Below are positions 33,981 through 42,769 of a DNA stretch of 64,000 nt, piece by piece; the first letter of the stretch is position 1; every line of letters begins with the position of its first letter. Below the pieces are notes generated by a model that searched no databases, had not been told where the DNA came from, and saw only the letters and a program-made list of their open reading frames with translations. The position numbers and the translations under genes are program-made. The stretch is from Cupriavidus necator (GTDB lineage Bacteria; Pseudomonadota; Gammaproteobacteria; Burkholderiales; Burkholderiaceae): contig CP074390.1 of NCBI GenBank assembly GCA_022041995.1, positions 2,666,001 through 2,730,000 of the forward strand, read 5' to 3'.

Positions 33981-34445
33981 TCAGAGTTCAATGCTGAAAC
34001 TGATGCCGTGCTCGGTGAAGCCGAGCCGGCGATAGAACTGATGGGCCTGCAGGCGCCGTGCGTTGGACGACAGCGCCAGCTTGGCCGCACCGGCTTCACG
34101 GGCGAGGCGCATTGCTTCCCGCATCATCGCCTTGCCGACGCCCATGCCGCGCGCGGACGGCGCCACCACCACTGCCTCGACAATCGCCTCGGGACGCCCG
34201 TCGTGGACCATCACGGGGAATACCAGCAGGCTGAAGGTGCCCAACGGCACCTCGTCCTCATCCACCATCATGTAGCAGCGGTAGTCCGGATAGCGGCGCA
34301 TGGTTGCGTAGCGCTCTCGCATGGTGGCCAGCGGCAGCGGCGCTTCGTCGTCCATCGCGGCCAGCAGCGCTGACAGGTGCCGCAGTTCCGCGTCGGAACC
34401 GCGCACTTCACGCAGGGTAAGCACGGCTTGAGCGATGGTGTTCAT
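33981..34445 (-). CDS. GNAT acetyltransferase, possibly PhnO-like
   Basis: The 154-residue GNAT enzyme has the acetyl-CoA loop VVAPSARGMGVGKAMM. Its C-terminal SSNARRLQAHQFYRRLGFTE resembles PhnO, which acetylates aminoalkylphosphonates. It overlaps the upstream HD-oxygenase gene by four bases (start ATG 34445), so it belongs to the phnCDE transcription unit. Acetylation of aminophosphonates or their breakdown products is a reasonable inference. It is convergent with phnN. Confidence 0.85.
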   Translation of the reverse strand: MNTIAQAVLTLREVRGSDAELRHLSALLAAMDDEAPLPLATMRERYATMRRYPDYRCYMMVDEDEVPLGTFSLLVFPVMVHDGRPEAIVEAVVVAPSARGMGVGKAMMREAMRLAREAGAAKLALSSNARRLQAHQFYRRLGFTEHGISFSIEL

Positions 34446-34978
34446 GCGCCAGTCCGCGCGCAACGCGCGGCCATGTCCAGATAGTGCGCCAGCGGCGGCG
34501 TGGCCAGGTCGACCACCTTGGCCAGGTCGTCGTAGCGGCGCAGGCGGACCGCGGCAGTGGCGTGGCGGCTGGCGGCGAATGCATCAGCCTGCGCGGCGCT
34601 GTACGCGCCGCCTTGCAGCGCAAGGCTTTGCACTGACGCGGGTGACAGCGTGCCGAAATACGCGGGATCGACGGCACACAGGTAGCGCTTGGCCGCCACG
34701 TGCAGGCGCACGGGCTCGGTCACTTCGTCGCCGAACAGCCCGGCCAGCGCATCCGCGGCGGCCTCCTGGTGGCGCATGTCGGTGGTGGTGCTTTCGGCCA
34801 GCAGCAGGTGGCCAACGTCGTGGAGCAGGGCGGCGACGATCAGCGGCTGCGGCTCGCCGGCCTGCTCGGCCAGTTGCGCGCATTGCAGCGCGTGCGCGGT
34901 CTGGCTGATGGCTTCGCCGCCGTACCAGGCATTGCCATGGTCGGCAAACAGCGTTTCGATGCGGGACAGGTTCAGCAT
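34442..34978 (-). CDS. PhnZ-like HD-domain oxygenase
   Basis: The 178-residue HD-domain protein is of the phosphonate-operon type. Metal ligands are expected from HALQCAQLAEQ and ALLHDVGHL, with later His in RHQEAAADAL and LHVAAKRYL. Tyr19 and Glu22 in WYGGEAISQ have the spacing of the Tyr/Glu lid in PhnZ, a mixed-valent di-iron oxygenase that cleaves 1-hydroxy-2-aminoethylphosphonate. PhnZ needs the hydroxylase PhnY, which is not visible here. It is five bases downstream of phnE. A fragment of a second copy lies at 39844-39903. Confidence 0.88.
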   Translation of the reverse strand: MLNLSRIETLFADHGNAWYGGEAISQTAHALQCAQLAEQAGEPQPLIVAALLHDVGHLLLAESTTTDMRHQEAAADALAGLFGDEVTEPVRLHVAAKRYLCAVDPAYFGTLSPASVQSLALQGGAYSAAQADAFAASRHATAAVRLRRYDDLAKVVDLATPPLAHYLDMAARCARTGA

Positions 34979-34982
34979 GATG

Positions 34983-35795
34983 TCAGACCAGTACCTTGCG
35001 GATTTGTGCGGAGATGATGTCGATCGCCGAGACGAACAGGATGATGATAATCATCACGGCACAGGTCTGCCCATACTGGAAGCTGCGGATGATCTCCCAC
35101 AGCACGGTGCCGATGCCGCCGGCGCCGACGATGCCTACCACCGAGGCCGAGCGCACGTTGGACTCAAAGCGGTACAGCGCGAACGACAGCCACAGCGGCA
35201 GCACCTGCGGAATCACGCCGTAGACGATCTCCTCGATCGGGCCGGCGCCGGTGGCGCGCACGCCTTCCACCGGGCGCGGGTCGATGGCCTCCACGGCTTC
35301 GGCGAACAGCTTGGCCAGCACGCCGGTGGTGTGGATCCAGATCGCCAGCACGCCGGCAAACGGACCCAGGCCTACGGCCACGATGAACAGCATGGCAAAC
35401 ACCATCTCATTGATGGCGCGGCAGGCGTCCATGAGGCGGCGTGCGGGCTGGTAGGCCCACGCCGGCACGATATTGGCCGAACACAGCAGGCCCAGCGGCA
35501 CCGCCATCACTACGGCCAGGGCGGTGCCCCACAGCGCGATCTGCACGGTGACGAGCATCTCGTCCAGGTAGTGCCGCCAGTCGCGGAAGTCGGGCGGGAA
35601 GAAATCGGCGGCAAATGTTGCCATGTTGTCCGAGTCGCGCAGCAAGTCCAGCGGGCGCATGTCGGCGCCTTGCCAGGACAGGGCGAGCATGGCCAGCAGG
35701 ACTGCCCAGGTCAGCATCGCGGCAAGTGAAGCGCGCGGCGGGCGCACGTTGCTTTGGGGCTTGGGAGGCAGGCCGGGCCTGGCGGTGACAGTCAT
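34983..35795 (-). CDS. phnE: PhnE, phosphonate ABC transporter permease
   Basis: The 270-residue inner-membrane permease has about six transmembrane helices and the binding-protein-dependent transport motif in the cytoplasmic loop (EAVEAIDPRPVEGVRATGAG). Start ATG 35795 is chosen; six more residues are possible upstream. It lies downstream of phnD and is followed closely by the HD-oxygenase and GNAT genes. Confidence 0.93.
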   Translation of the reverse strand: MTVTARPGLPPKPQSNVRPPRASLAAMLTWAVLLAMLALSWQGADMRPLDLLRDSDNMATFAADFFPPDFRDWRHYLDEMLVTVQIALWGTALAVVMAVPLGLLCSANIVPAWAYQPARRLMDACRAINEMVFAMLFIVAVGLGPFAGVLAIWIHTTGVLAKLFAEAVEAIDPRPVEGVRATGAGPIEEIVYGVIPQVLPLWLSFALYRFESNVRSASVVGIVGAGGIGTVLWEIIRSFQYGQTCAVMIIIILFVSAIDIISAQIRKVLV

Positions 35796-35876
35796 GGGGC
35801 AATCCGGAATCAAGCGGGGGAACGAAAGCGATGCGGGGCCGGCGGCGGGGTGCCACCGGCCTCGTCGGGATGGGGC

Positions 35877-36869
35877 TTATTGCGTGCTGGTGGCGTTGCC
35901 GGCGGCCTTGTCCAGCTCAGCCAGGCGGCGGGTCACGTCGGCCAGCCGCTTTTCCTTGTCGGCGGCGGCCAGGGTGGTGTCCGACTCGATCTTTGCCTTC
36001 TCGCGGGCCAGTTCGATCTGGCGGATCGGCACCAGTTGCGCATCGCTGGCGGTGCGGAAGCCCTGGTAGGTCAGGGTGGCCAGCACCTGCTTTTCACGCG
36101 CGGCGTCGGCGCCCTTGCCGTAGTTGACGAAGAAGGCCTGGATCTTCTTCTTCATCTCCGGCGGCAGGTCCTTGCGATAGACCATCGGATCGGCCGGGAT
36201 CAGCGGCGACTTCCACAGCACCCGGACCTGGTCATAGGCATTCTTGCCGGTGTTGATGCGATAGCGCTCCATGTTCTCGGTGTTGTTCACTGCCACATCC
36301 ACCTGCTTGTTCAGCACCGACAGCAGGTTGGTCTCGTGGTTGCCGATGCGCACGGCCTTGAACAGCGTCTTCGGCTCGACCTTGTTGGCAGTCCACAGGT
36401 AGAAGCCCGGCACGGCCGTGCCCGAGGTGGAATTGGGGTCGCCGGCGCCGTAGCTGAGGTCCTTGCCGCGCTTGATCACGTCTTCGACGCTCTTCAGGTC
36501 GCTGTCCTTGTTGACGATCAGCACCGACCAGTAGCCCGGGTTGCCGTCCTTGTCGATCACTGAGGCAAAGACCTCGCCGCTGGCGCGGTCCACGGCCTCC
36601 ATGGCCGACTTGTTGCCGAACCAGGCGATCTGCACCTTGTTGAAGCGCATGCCTTCGATGATGCCGGCATAGTCGGACGCAAAGAACGGCTTGACGGGTA
36701 CACCCAGCGTCTTGCTGAGATCGTCGATCAGCGGCTGCCAGGCGGACTTCAGGTTAGATGACGATTCAGTCGAGATAAAGCCGATGCTCAGGCTCTTGGC
36801 ATCCTGCGCGAAGGCGGGCAGGGCGACCACGCCCGAGGCCACGACGGCGAGAAAGGTTCTGCGAAGCAT
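35877..36869 (-). CDS. phnD: PhnD, phosphonate-binding periplasmic protein
   Basis: The 330-residue protein has a signal peptide (MLRRTFLAVVASGVVALPAFA) and the PhnD/SsuA-type binding fold. Recognisable are FFASDYAGIIEGMRFNKVQI, AWFGNKSAMEAVDRASGEVF and GAGDPNSTSGTAVPGFYLW. It delivers phosphonates to PhnE. ATG 36869 follows GGAG. The C-terminal 60 residues form a charged helical extension (REKAKIESDTTLAAADKEKR) beyond the binding fold. Confidence 0.94.
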   Translation of the reverse strand: MLRRTFLAVVASGVVALPAFAQDAKSLSIGFISTESSSNLKSAWQPLIDDLSKTLGVPVKPFFASDYAGIIEGMRFNKVQIAWFGNKSAMEAVDRASGEVFASVIDKDGNPGYWSVLIVNKDSDLKSVEDVIKRGKDLSYGAGDPNSTSGTAVPGFYLWTANKVEPKTLFKAVRIGNHETNLLSVLNKQVDVAVNNTENMERYRINTGKNAYDQVRVLWKSPLIPADPMVYRKDLPPEMKKKIQAFFVNYGKGADAAREKQVLATLTYQGFRTASDAQLVPIRQIELAREKAKIESDTTLAAADKEKRLADVTRRLAELDKAAGNATSTQ

Positions 36870-36924
36870 GGACAACTCCGGTGGGAAGCGGTTTTGGGGG
36901 AAAGCGGTTTAGACAGGCGGCCGT

Positions 36925-37779
36925 TCAGGCGGCCGCCAGGTTCATCGTGACCATCGCCGGTGCCGGCATGGCCGCAGTGGATACGTCTTCGTCGGGCACG
37001 GAATCGAGCAGCAGCTCGTCGGCTTCGGTGCCGTAGAGATCGCGCAGCATGCCGGGCGTGAGCGCGGCAGAGGGGCCGTCATAGACCACCTTGCCGTGGC
37101 GCAGCGCCACCACGCGAGGGCAGTAGCGCATGGCCACATCCACCTGGTGCAGCGACACCAGCACCGCGACCTTGCGCGTGCGGTTGATCTGCCTGAGCAG
37201 GGACATCACCCGGCGCGAGGATTCCGGGTCGAGCGAGGCGATCGGCTCGTCGGCCAGGATCACGCTGGCGTTCTGTACCAGCGTGCGGGCGATGGCGGCG
37301 CGCTGCTGCTGGCCGCCCGACAGCGTCGAGGCCCGTTGAAACGCATAGTCGTCTATACCAACCTGGGCAAGCGCATCGAGCCCGCCCTGGACTTCATCGG
37401 CCTTGAAGATGCGCAGCAGGCTGCGCCACTTGGGCACGCGCGCCAGCATGCCGACCAGCACGTTGGTGATGACCGGAAGACGGCCCACCAGGTTGAACTG
37501 CTGGAACACAAAGCCGATCTCGCCACGCACCTTGCGCACGTTGCGGGCCAGGCGGCCGTTGCGCTGCACATGGCGGCCGTTGACAAGGATTTCGCCAGCG
37601 CCGGCATCGCCCGTGATGAATCCCGCCACGTGGCGCAACAGCGTGGACTTGCCCGATCCCGATGCCCCCAGCAGGGCGACCATCTCGCCTGGCGCGATAT
37701 GCAGCGTGACATCGTCAAGCGCCTTGCGGTCCGCGCGGAACGATTTGGAAAGCCCGCGGACTTCAATTGCGTGCGTCAT
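36925..37779 (-). CDS. phnC: PhnC, phosphonate ABC transporter ATPase
   Basis: The 284-residue ATPase has Walker A LLGASGSGKST, signature LSGGQQQRAAIARTL, Walker B VILADEPIASLD and an H-loop in LVSLHQVDVAM. It powers uptake through PhnE. It is the first gene of the leftward phnC-D-E-HD-GNAT unit and has a Pho box 46 bases upstream of its start. The C-terminal 35 residues are a short extension without motifs. Confidence 0.95.
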   Translation of the reverse strand: MTHAIEVRGLSKSFRADRKALDDVTLHIAPGEMVALLGASGSGKSTLLRHVAGFITGDAGAGEILVNGRHVQRNGRLARNVRKVRGEIGFVFQQFNLVGRLPVITNVLVGMLARVPKWRSLLRIFKADEVQGGLDALAQVGIDDYAFQRASTLSGGQQQRAAIARTLVQNASVILADEPIASLDPESSRRVMSLLRQINRTRKVAVLVSLHQVDVAMRYCPRVVALRHGKVVYDGPSAALTPGMLRDLYGTEADELLLDSVPDEDVSTAAMPAPAMVTMNLAAA

Positions 37780-37824
37780 GTCGACTCCCTGACTTGAATG
37801 ACCTGCGCATTCTGGCCGGGGCGG

Positions 37825-37842
37825 ATGACAGAACGATGACGT
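37825..37842 (-). promoter_or_regulatory. Pho box upstream of phnC
   Basis: On the minus strand two 7-bp direct repeats, ACGTCAT and CTGTCAT, are separated by four bases (CGTT). This gives the 11-bp periodicity of PhoB-binding Pho boxes (consensus CTGTCAT-N4-CTGTCAC). It predicts induction of phosphonate uptake under phosphate starvation. Confidence 0.8.
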
Positions 37843-37907
37843 GAGCGGAAGGGGGTTGAAACCAGTTGGCAGCGCCGGCAGCCGTGCTGGCCGCCGGCGC
37901 CGGTGCG

Positions 37908-38672
37908 TCAGGTGCGCGTGATCGAGACGCCGCCGTCCACCAGCGACGCGGTGCCGGTGACGAAAGCCGAATCGTCCGATGCCAGGTACAGCACCGAGCG
38001 CGCCAGTTCTTCCGGCGTGGCCACGCGCTTGAGCGCATGCAGGTTGGTGATGAACGCCTGCGATTCCGCGGTGTCGTTCATGGTGCGATACATGTCCGTG
38101 TCCACGGCGCCCGGCAGGATCGCATTGACGCGGATGCCCTGCGGCCCATACTCAGCCGCGAGCGCCTGCGTCAGGCCGATCAGGCCGGACTTGCTTGCCG
38201 CATACGCGGCCACGCCGGGGAAGGCGACGGTGTAGCCAACGAAGGTCGATGTGAAGATCACCGAGCCGCCGCCGTCCTTCAGCATCTGTGCGACCTGGTG
38301 CTTGGCACCGAGGAATGCGCCGGTGAGATTGATGGCAAGGGTGTCGTTCCAGCCGTCTGCCGAAACCCCGGTGCTGGGCCCGCCCTCGCCGAGCGTGCCG
38401 GCGTTGTTAAAGGCAATATCCAGGCGGCCATAGCGCTCGACCGCCAGCTTCGCCAGCGCACTGGCGTATTCCTCGCGCCGCACATCGCCGGCGAGCGCCA
38501 CCGCGTCGCCGCCGGCGTCACGGATCTGCGCCACCAGGCTGTCCAGTTCGGACTGGCGGCGGGCGCCGACTACCACCCTGGCGCCCTCGGCGGCAAACAG
38601 CAGTGCAGTGGCGCGGCCAATGCCGGCACTGGCGCCGGTAATGATGGCAACTTTCCCAGACAAGCGTCCCAT
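37908..38672 (-). CDS. Short-chain dehydrogenase/reductase
   Basis: The 254-residue classical SDR has the NAD(P)-binding motif GASAGIGRA, the NNAG motif (AFNNAGTLGEGG) and the catalytic Tyr-x-x-x-Lys in YAASKSG. ATG 38672 (MGRLSGKVAIITG) is the natural start. The VDGGVSITRT terminus is typical. Substrate unknown. It is divergent from a LysR gene at 38839, which probably controls it. Confidence 0.93.
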   Translation of the reverse strand: MGRLSGKVAIITGASAGIGRATALLFAAEGARVVVGARRQSELDSLVAQIRDAGGDAVALAGDVRREEYASALAKLAVERYGRLDIAFNNAGTLGEGGPSTGVSADGWNDTLAINLTGAFLGAKHQVAQMLKDGGGSVIFTSTFVGYTVAFPGVAAYAASKSGLIGLTQALAAEYGPQGIRVNAILPGAVDTDMYRTMNDTAESQAFITNLHALKRVATPEELARSVLYLASDDSAFVTGTASLVDGGVSITRT

Positions 38673-38838
38673 GATCAATCTCCGGTCAGGCGCGGGAGGC
38701 AGCTTGCTGGTCCACAGCGCCGGTTTTTGCGGGTGGGCAGCGGGAACTCCCCCGCTGCCTCGTGAAACCAGTATGGGCAACGCGCGCGGTTCGCACTAGA
38801 CTGAAGATCGCGGAACAACTTTCCGGATATGCCGAACA

Positions 38839-39771
38839 ATGTTCAAGCTAGAAGGTGTCGCCAGCTTTGTCGCCGTGGTGGAGGCAGGCTCCATCAGCGA
38901 GGCCGCAAGGCGGCTCAACTTGTCCAAGTCCGTTGTCAGCGAACGCCTGGCCGAGCTTGAAAAGGCGATGGGTGCCAACCTGCTGCGCCGAACCACGCGG
39001 CGGCTGTCGCTGAGCGAGGACGGCGCCGCCTTTCTGGAGCGGGCCACGCGTATCCTGCATGAAGTGGAAGCCGCGGCTACCGATGTTGCCGAGCGGCGCG
39101 GCACCCTGGCCGGGTCGTTGCGGATTTCCGCGCCGGTCACATTTGGGCGGATGCACCTGGGGCCTGCCATCTATCCGTTCCTGGCCCGGCATCCGGAACT
39201 GGAGCTGAGCCTGGACCTGGACGACCGCCGCGTGGACGCGGCCACCGACAGCTATGACGCCGTGGTGCGGCACGGCCCGCTGGAGAACTCGCGCCTGGTG
39301 GCATGGCAGCTTGCCCCCAGCCGCCGCCTCCTGGTCGCATCCCCGGATTACCTCGCGCAGATGGGTGCGCCGGCAACGCTGGCGGATCTGCAGCAGCACC
39401 GTGGCATCTTCTACGCCAACCGCGGCGCGGCTGACTGGCGCCTGCAAGGCCCCGACGGCACCGAAATCGCCCGTGCCGCCGTTGCGCTGCGCGTCAACAA
39501 CGGCGACATGATGCGCGATGCCGCCATCGCGGGAGTCGGCATCGCGTTGTTGCCGACCTTTATTGCCGGCGATGCCATCCGGCAGGGTGCGCTGGCCGTG
39601 ATCGAGGTCGGCCTGCGGGCCGAGCCGGAATCCATCTATATCGCCCATCCGGAAGGCCGGCGGGTGTCGGCGCGGCTGCGCGCGTTTGCGGAGTGCGTGC
39701 GCACGGCCATCGGGAGTCCGCCGTACTGGGACGCATGGGTGCAGGCTCGCGGAGAGGGCGCGAAAACCTGA
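38839..39771 (+). CDS. LysR family regulator
   Basis: The 310-residue regulator has an N-terminal helix-turn-helix (FVAVVEAGSISEAARRLNLS, then KSVVSERLAELEKAM) and a complete effector domain. Its sequence type is close to regulators that act on adjacent oxidoreductases. It is divergent from the SDR gene, 166 bases apart. Confidence 0.93.
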   Translation: MFKLEGVASFVAVVEAGSISEAARRLNLSKSVVSERLAELEKAMGANLLRRTTRRLSLSEDGAAFLERATRILHEVEAAATDVAERRGTLAGSLRISAPVTFGRMHLGPAIYPFLARHPELELSLDLDDRRVDAATDSYDAVVRHGPLENSRLVAWQLAPSRRLLVASPDYLAQMGAPATLADLQQHRGIFYANRGAADWRLQGPDGTEIARAAVALRVNNGDMMRDAAIAGVGIALLPTFIAGDAIRQGALAVIEVGLRAEPESIYIAHPEGRRVSARLRAFAECVRTAIGSPPYWDAWVQARGEGAKT

Positions 39772-39843
39772 TGCCACCTGCTGGCCGGGTTCCATGATCG
39801 CCGTGTGGCGACCCGCAAGGCTGGAAGATTGCCGCCCGCGTCG

Positions 39844-39931
39844 GTCGACCATCTTGGCCAGGTCGTCGTAGCGGCGCAGGCGGACCGCGGCAGCGGCGTG
39901 GCGGATAACAGAACGATGACGTGGCGCGGAA
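39844..39931 (-). pseudogene. Deletion scar: Pho-box promoter joined to a phnZ-like gene fragment
   Basis: Plus-strand 39844-39903 matches 34509-34568 inside the HD-oxygenase gene with two differences in about 60 bases. Plus-strand 39901-39931 matches 37821-37850, the region with the Pho box upstream of phnC, with one change inside the Pho box. The two matches meet at GGCGG, which is present at both source sites. It looks like the remains of a second phnC-to-HD operon from which almost everything was deleted by recombination at this 5-bp microhomology. The 70 bases before it hold no recognised sequence. Confidence 0.8.
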
Positions 39932-39942
39932 GTTTTCGCTGC

Positions 39943-40872
39943 TCAGCCCAGACTGCCGGCAAACCGCTCGGCCAGCCGTTCGCGTCGGAAGGCTTCCACC
40001 ACGTAGTCAATGAACACGCGCGTCTTGGCCGGCAGCAGCGTACGTGTGGGGTAGTAGAGCGAGATCGCGCCCGCATCGGCGTACCAGCGCGGCAGCACGC
40101 GCACCAGTTCACCTCGCTCCAGCCAGGGCAGCACGTCGGGCACGGCGAGCAAGGCCACGCCAAGGCCCAGTAGCGCGGCTTCACGCATTGCAGCCGGATC
40201 GTTGACGACAATGTGCTCGGGCAGAGCGGTGGCGGCTTCCGTACCCCCGGCATCGCGCATTACCCAGTGGCGTGACCGCCCGGTGCGGGTGGAACGCATG
40301 ACGATGCCATCCAGTGACGCAAGGCCGGCGGGAGTGGCGGGCAGCGTGCGTCCATGCAGGTAGGCAGGGGATGCCACGGCGACGATATGCGCCGGCGCCA
40401 GCGTGCGTGAAACCAGGCCGGGCGCGACCTCGAAGCCGCCGCCGATGGCGGCGTCGTAGCCCTCGGCGATCAGGTCGGCCGCACGGTTCTCGAAATGCCA
40501 TTCGGGCCGGATGGCGGGGTAGCGTCGCAGGAAGTCGGGCAGCAGCGGCATCACATGGGTCACGCCGAACGTGGGCGCCAGGCTGACCTTGAGCACGCCG
40601 GCGGGCTCGCCCTGATCGCTGGCGGCGCCGGCGATCGCCGCCTGAAGCGCATCGAGGTTGCCGCCGATCGACGCCAGAAAGCGCTCGCCCGCCTCGGTCA
40701 GCGTCAGCTTGCGCGTGGAGCGCTGAAACAGCCGCACGCCCAGGTTGCGCTCGAGCATGGCCACGTTGCGGCTGACCGCCGCCGGCGTCAGCGCCAGGCG
40801 CCGGCCAGCCGCCGAGAAACTGCCGGTCTCCGCGCTGCGGACGAAGGATTCAAGGTTGGCGAGGGTCTCCAT
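39943..40872 (-). CDS. LysR family regulator
   Basis: The 309-residue regulator opens METLANLESFVRSAETGSFS with the helix-turn-helix AAGRRLALTPAAVSRNVAML. The effector domain runs from about 90 to 300. It is divergent from the SDR gene at 40981 and probably regulates it and the following gene. It resembles but is not identical to the LysR at 38839. Confidence 0.93.
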   Translation of the reverse strand: METLANLESFVRSAETGSFSAAGRRLALTPAAVSRNVAMLERNLGVRLFQRSTRKLTLTEAGERFLASIGGNLDALQAAIAGAASDQGEPAGVLKVSLAPTFGVTHVMPLLPDFLRRYPAIRPEWHFENRAADLIAEGYDAAIGGGFEVAPGLVSRTLAPAHIVAVASPAYLHGRTLPATPAGLASLDGIVMRSTRTGRSRHWVMRDAGGTEAATALPEHIVVNDPAAMREAALLGLGVALLAVPDVLPWLERGELVRVLPRWYADAGAISLYYPTRTLLPAKTRVFIDYVVEAFRRERLAERFAGSLG

Positions 40873-40980
40873 GCGTCAAGCTTATACCATCGCTTGAAAA
40901 TCATTATAGTCATTACCGACTAATCCTAATGGAATCTGCCGCCCATACTCCGTTCACACCTTCACATTACGGAGTTCGAC

Positions 40981-41736
40981 ATGACTGCAAACCAAACCCT
41001 TCCGCTGGCTGGCAAGACCGCCCTGGTCACCGGTGGCTCGCGTTCGATCGGTGCCGCGATTGCGCGCCGTCTGGCAGCCGACGGCGCTGCCGTTGCTGTG
41101 ACCTATAGCGCATCGGCGGACAAGGCCAGCGCCGTGGTCCGCGGCATCGAGATGGCGGGCGGGCGCGCGATGGCCATCGAAGCCGACGCCGGCAGCCCCG
41201 CAGCGGTCCGCGCCGCTGTAGCGGCGACGGTCAAGGCATTCGGCAGCCTCGATATCCTTGTCAACAACGCCGGACTCGGACTGGGCGGCGCCATCGAGGA
41301 CATTGACTTCGACACTTACGAGCGCATGATCGCGGTCAACGTTACCGGCGTATTCGTGGCCACGCAGGAGGCAGTACGTCATATGCAGGCGGGCGGCCGC
41401 GTGATCCATATCGGTTCTTCGATGACGCGCTACGCTGCGTTCCCGACGGCGTCGTTGTACACGCTGACCAAGGGCGCGATCACTGGCTTCAACCGCAGCC
41501 TGGTGCGGGACCTCGGCCCCAAGGGCATCACCGTCAACACCGTGCATCCCGGCCCGACCGACACGGAAATGAATCCGGATGGCGGCCCGGTCAGCAAGAT
41601 CGTCGGCCCCGGCATCGCCATCGGCCGCTATGGCCAGCCCGATGACATCGCGAACGTGGTCGCCTTCCTTGCCGGCCCGCAAGCGTCCTTCGTAACCGGC
41701 GCCGATATCGTGGCCGACGGCGGCTTCACGGCCTGA
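40981..41736 (+). CDS. Short-chain dehydrogenase/reductase (FabG-like)
   Basis: The 251-residue classical SDR has GGSRSIGAA as the cofactor loop, NNAGLGLGG, and the catalytic motif YTLTKGAITGF; it ends in VADGGFTA. It resembles 3-oxoacyl-reductase-like oxidoreductases often controlled by a divergent LysR protein. A second, NADP-binding protein gene follows 29 bases later in the same direction. Confidence 0.93.
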   Translation: MTANQTLPLAGKTALVTGGSRSIGAAIARRLAADGAAVAVTYSASADKASAVVRGIEMAGGRAMAIEADAGSPAAVRAAVAATVKAFGSLDILVNNAGLGLGGAIEDIDFDTYERMIAVNVTGVFVATQEAVRHMQAGGRVIHIGSSMTRYAAFPTASLYTLTKGAITGFNRSLVRDLGPKGITVNTVHPGPTDTEMNPDGGPVSKIVGPGIAIGRYGQPDDIANVVAFLAGPQASFVTGADIVADGGFTA

Positions 41737-41765
41737 ACGCGCACTGACCATAGCGGAGATCCACC

Positions 41766-42374
41766 ATGACCGACAAGACCATTGGCATCATCGGCGCCGG
41801 CGCTATCGGCACGGCCTTTGCGCACACCCTGGCGCGCCACGGCATTCCGGCCGTGATCGCCAACAGCCGCGGCCCAGCCTCGCTGCTGGCGCTGGTGCAG
41901 GAGACCGGCCCCACCATCCGCGCCGGCACGCGCGAAGAGGCCGCAGCGCAGGACATCGTGCTGGCAGCGGTGAACTGGTCCCGGCTACCGCAGGCGCTGG
42001 CCGGCCTGCGGGATTTCGGCGGACGCATCGTCATCGACGCGAACAACCCGATCGAAGCGCCACTGTTCCGGCCTGCCGAACTGAACGGGCGGCTTTCCAG
42101 CGAGATTGTCGCCAGCATGGTTCCCGGCGCGCGCGTGGTGAAGGCGTTCAACCACCTGCAGCCGGGATTGCTATCGGGCAATCCGCGGCAGGACGGGGGC
42201 CAGCGGGTTCTGTTCTACTCAGGCGATGACGACAGCGCAAAGAGCGATGTGGCGGCGCTGATCGCGCGACTCGGCTTTTTTGGCATTGATCTTGGGCCGC
42301 TGGCCGTGGGTGGACGGCTGGTCCAGTTTCCCGGCGGTCCCTTGCCGGGGTTGAATCTGGTGAAAATGGGGTAA
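41766..42374 (+). CDS. NADP-binding reductase-like protein (F420-dependent reductase fold)
   Basis: The 202-residue Rossmann-fold protein opens TIGIIGAGAIGTAFAHTLAR and carries IDANNPIEAP and VVKAFNHLQPGLL. This is the pattern of NADPH-dependent F420-reductase-like proteins found in non-F420 bacteria. The true substrate is unknown. It is probably co-transcribed with the SDR upstream. Confidence 0.88.
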   Translation: MTDKTIGIIGAGAIGTAFAHTLARHGIPAVIANSRGPASLLALVQETGPTIRAGTREEAAAQDIVLAAVNWSRLPQALAGLRDFGGRIVIDANNPIEAPLFRPAELNGRLSSEIVASMVPGARVVKAFNHLQPGLLSGNPRQDGGQRVLFYSGDDDSAKSDVAALIARLGFFGIDLGPLAVGGRLVQFPGGPLPGLNLVKMG

Positions 42375-42769
42375 GCCGGGCAGGGCGCCAGAGCCTGACG
42401 CCATCCGCAGCGCACCCTGCGCTGATGTAATCTGTTGCCCTGCCCAGCGCCTTGTTTGCGCCGCTTGTTTGAGCTCGATCGCGCCTATGTCTGCGTGGCG
42501 GCGTAGCGCGTTTGTGGCGCAGGGCACGGTGCCGGCGTCGGTGGTAGCCGAGGCGATTGCGCGCTACGGCATCGACACGGAAATGCCTGCGCCGTCCTCG
42601 CTCTGATATCGCCTGGTTCACCCCGCAGGTCCGGCGCGGCGATTCGGTGCGAGATTCCACCTGCTCCGGCTGCGGCTGTTAAGCTTTATCCCTTTGCAGC
42701 CGCTCCAGTTGCGCGCCCGTGCCGCCATGGACCGGCGCCGCCCTCCAGCATGATTGCAAAGCGTCGGAT
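42375..42769. other. Intergenic region with a short gene remnant
   Basis: No complete gene is supported. At 42487-42606 the plus strand reads a 39-residue frame (FVAQGTVPASVVAEAIARYG, then IDTEMPAPSSL and stop) that looks like the C-terminal end of a lost protein, but I cannot assign it. The rest holds the promoter of the beta-lactamase gene. Confidence 0.35.

Noticed and set aside
39904..39921. Second Pho box as an active promoter
   Set aside because: One core base of the second repeat is changed (CTGTTAT) and it leads only into a gene fragment, so it is better read as part of a deletion scar.
42487..42606. A functional 39-residue gene
   Set aside because: No ribosome-binding site or family match; it reads like the tail of a lost gene.
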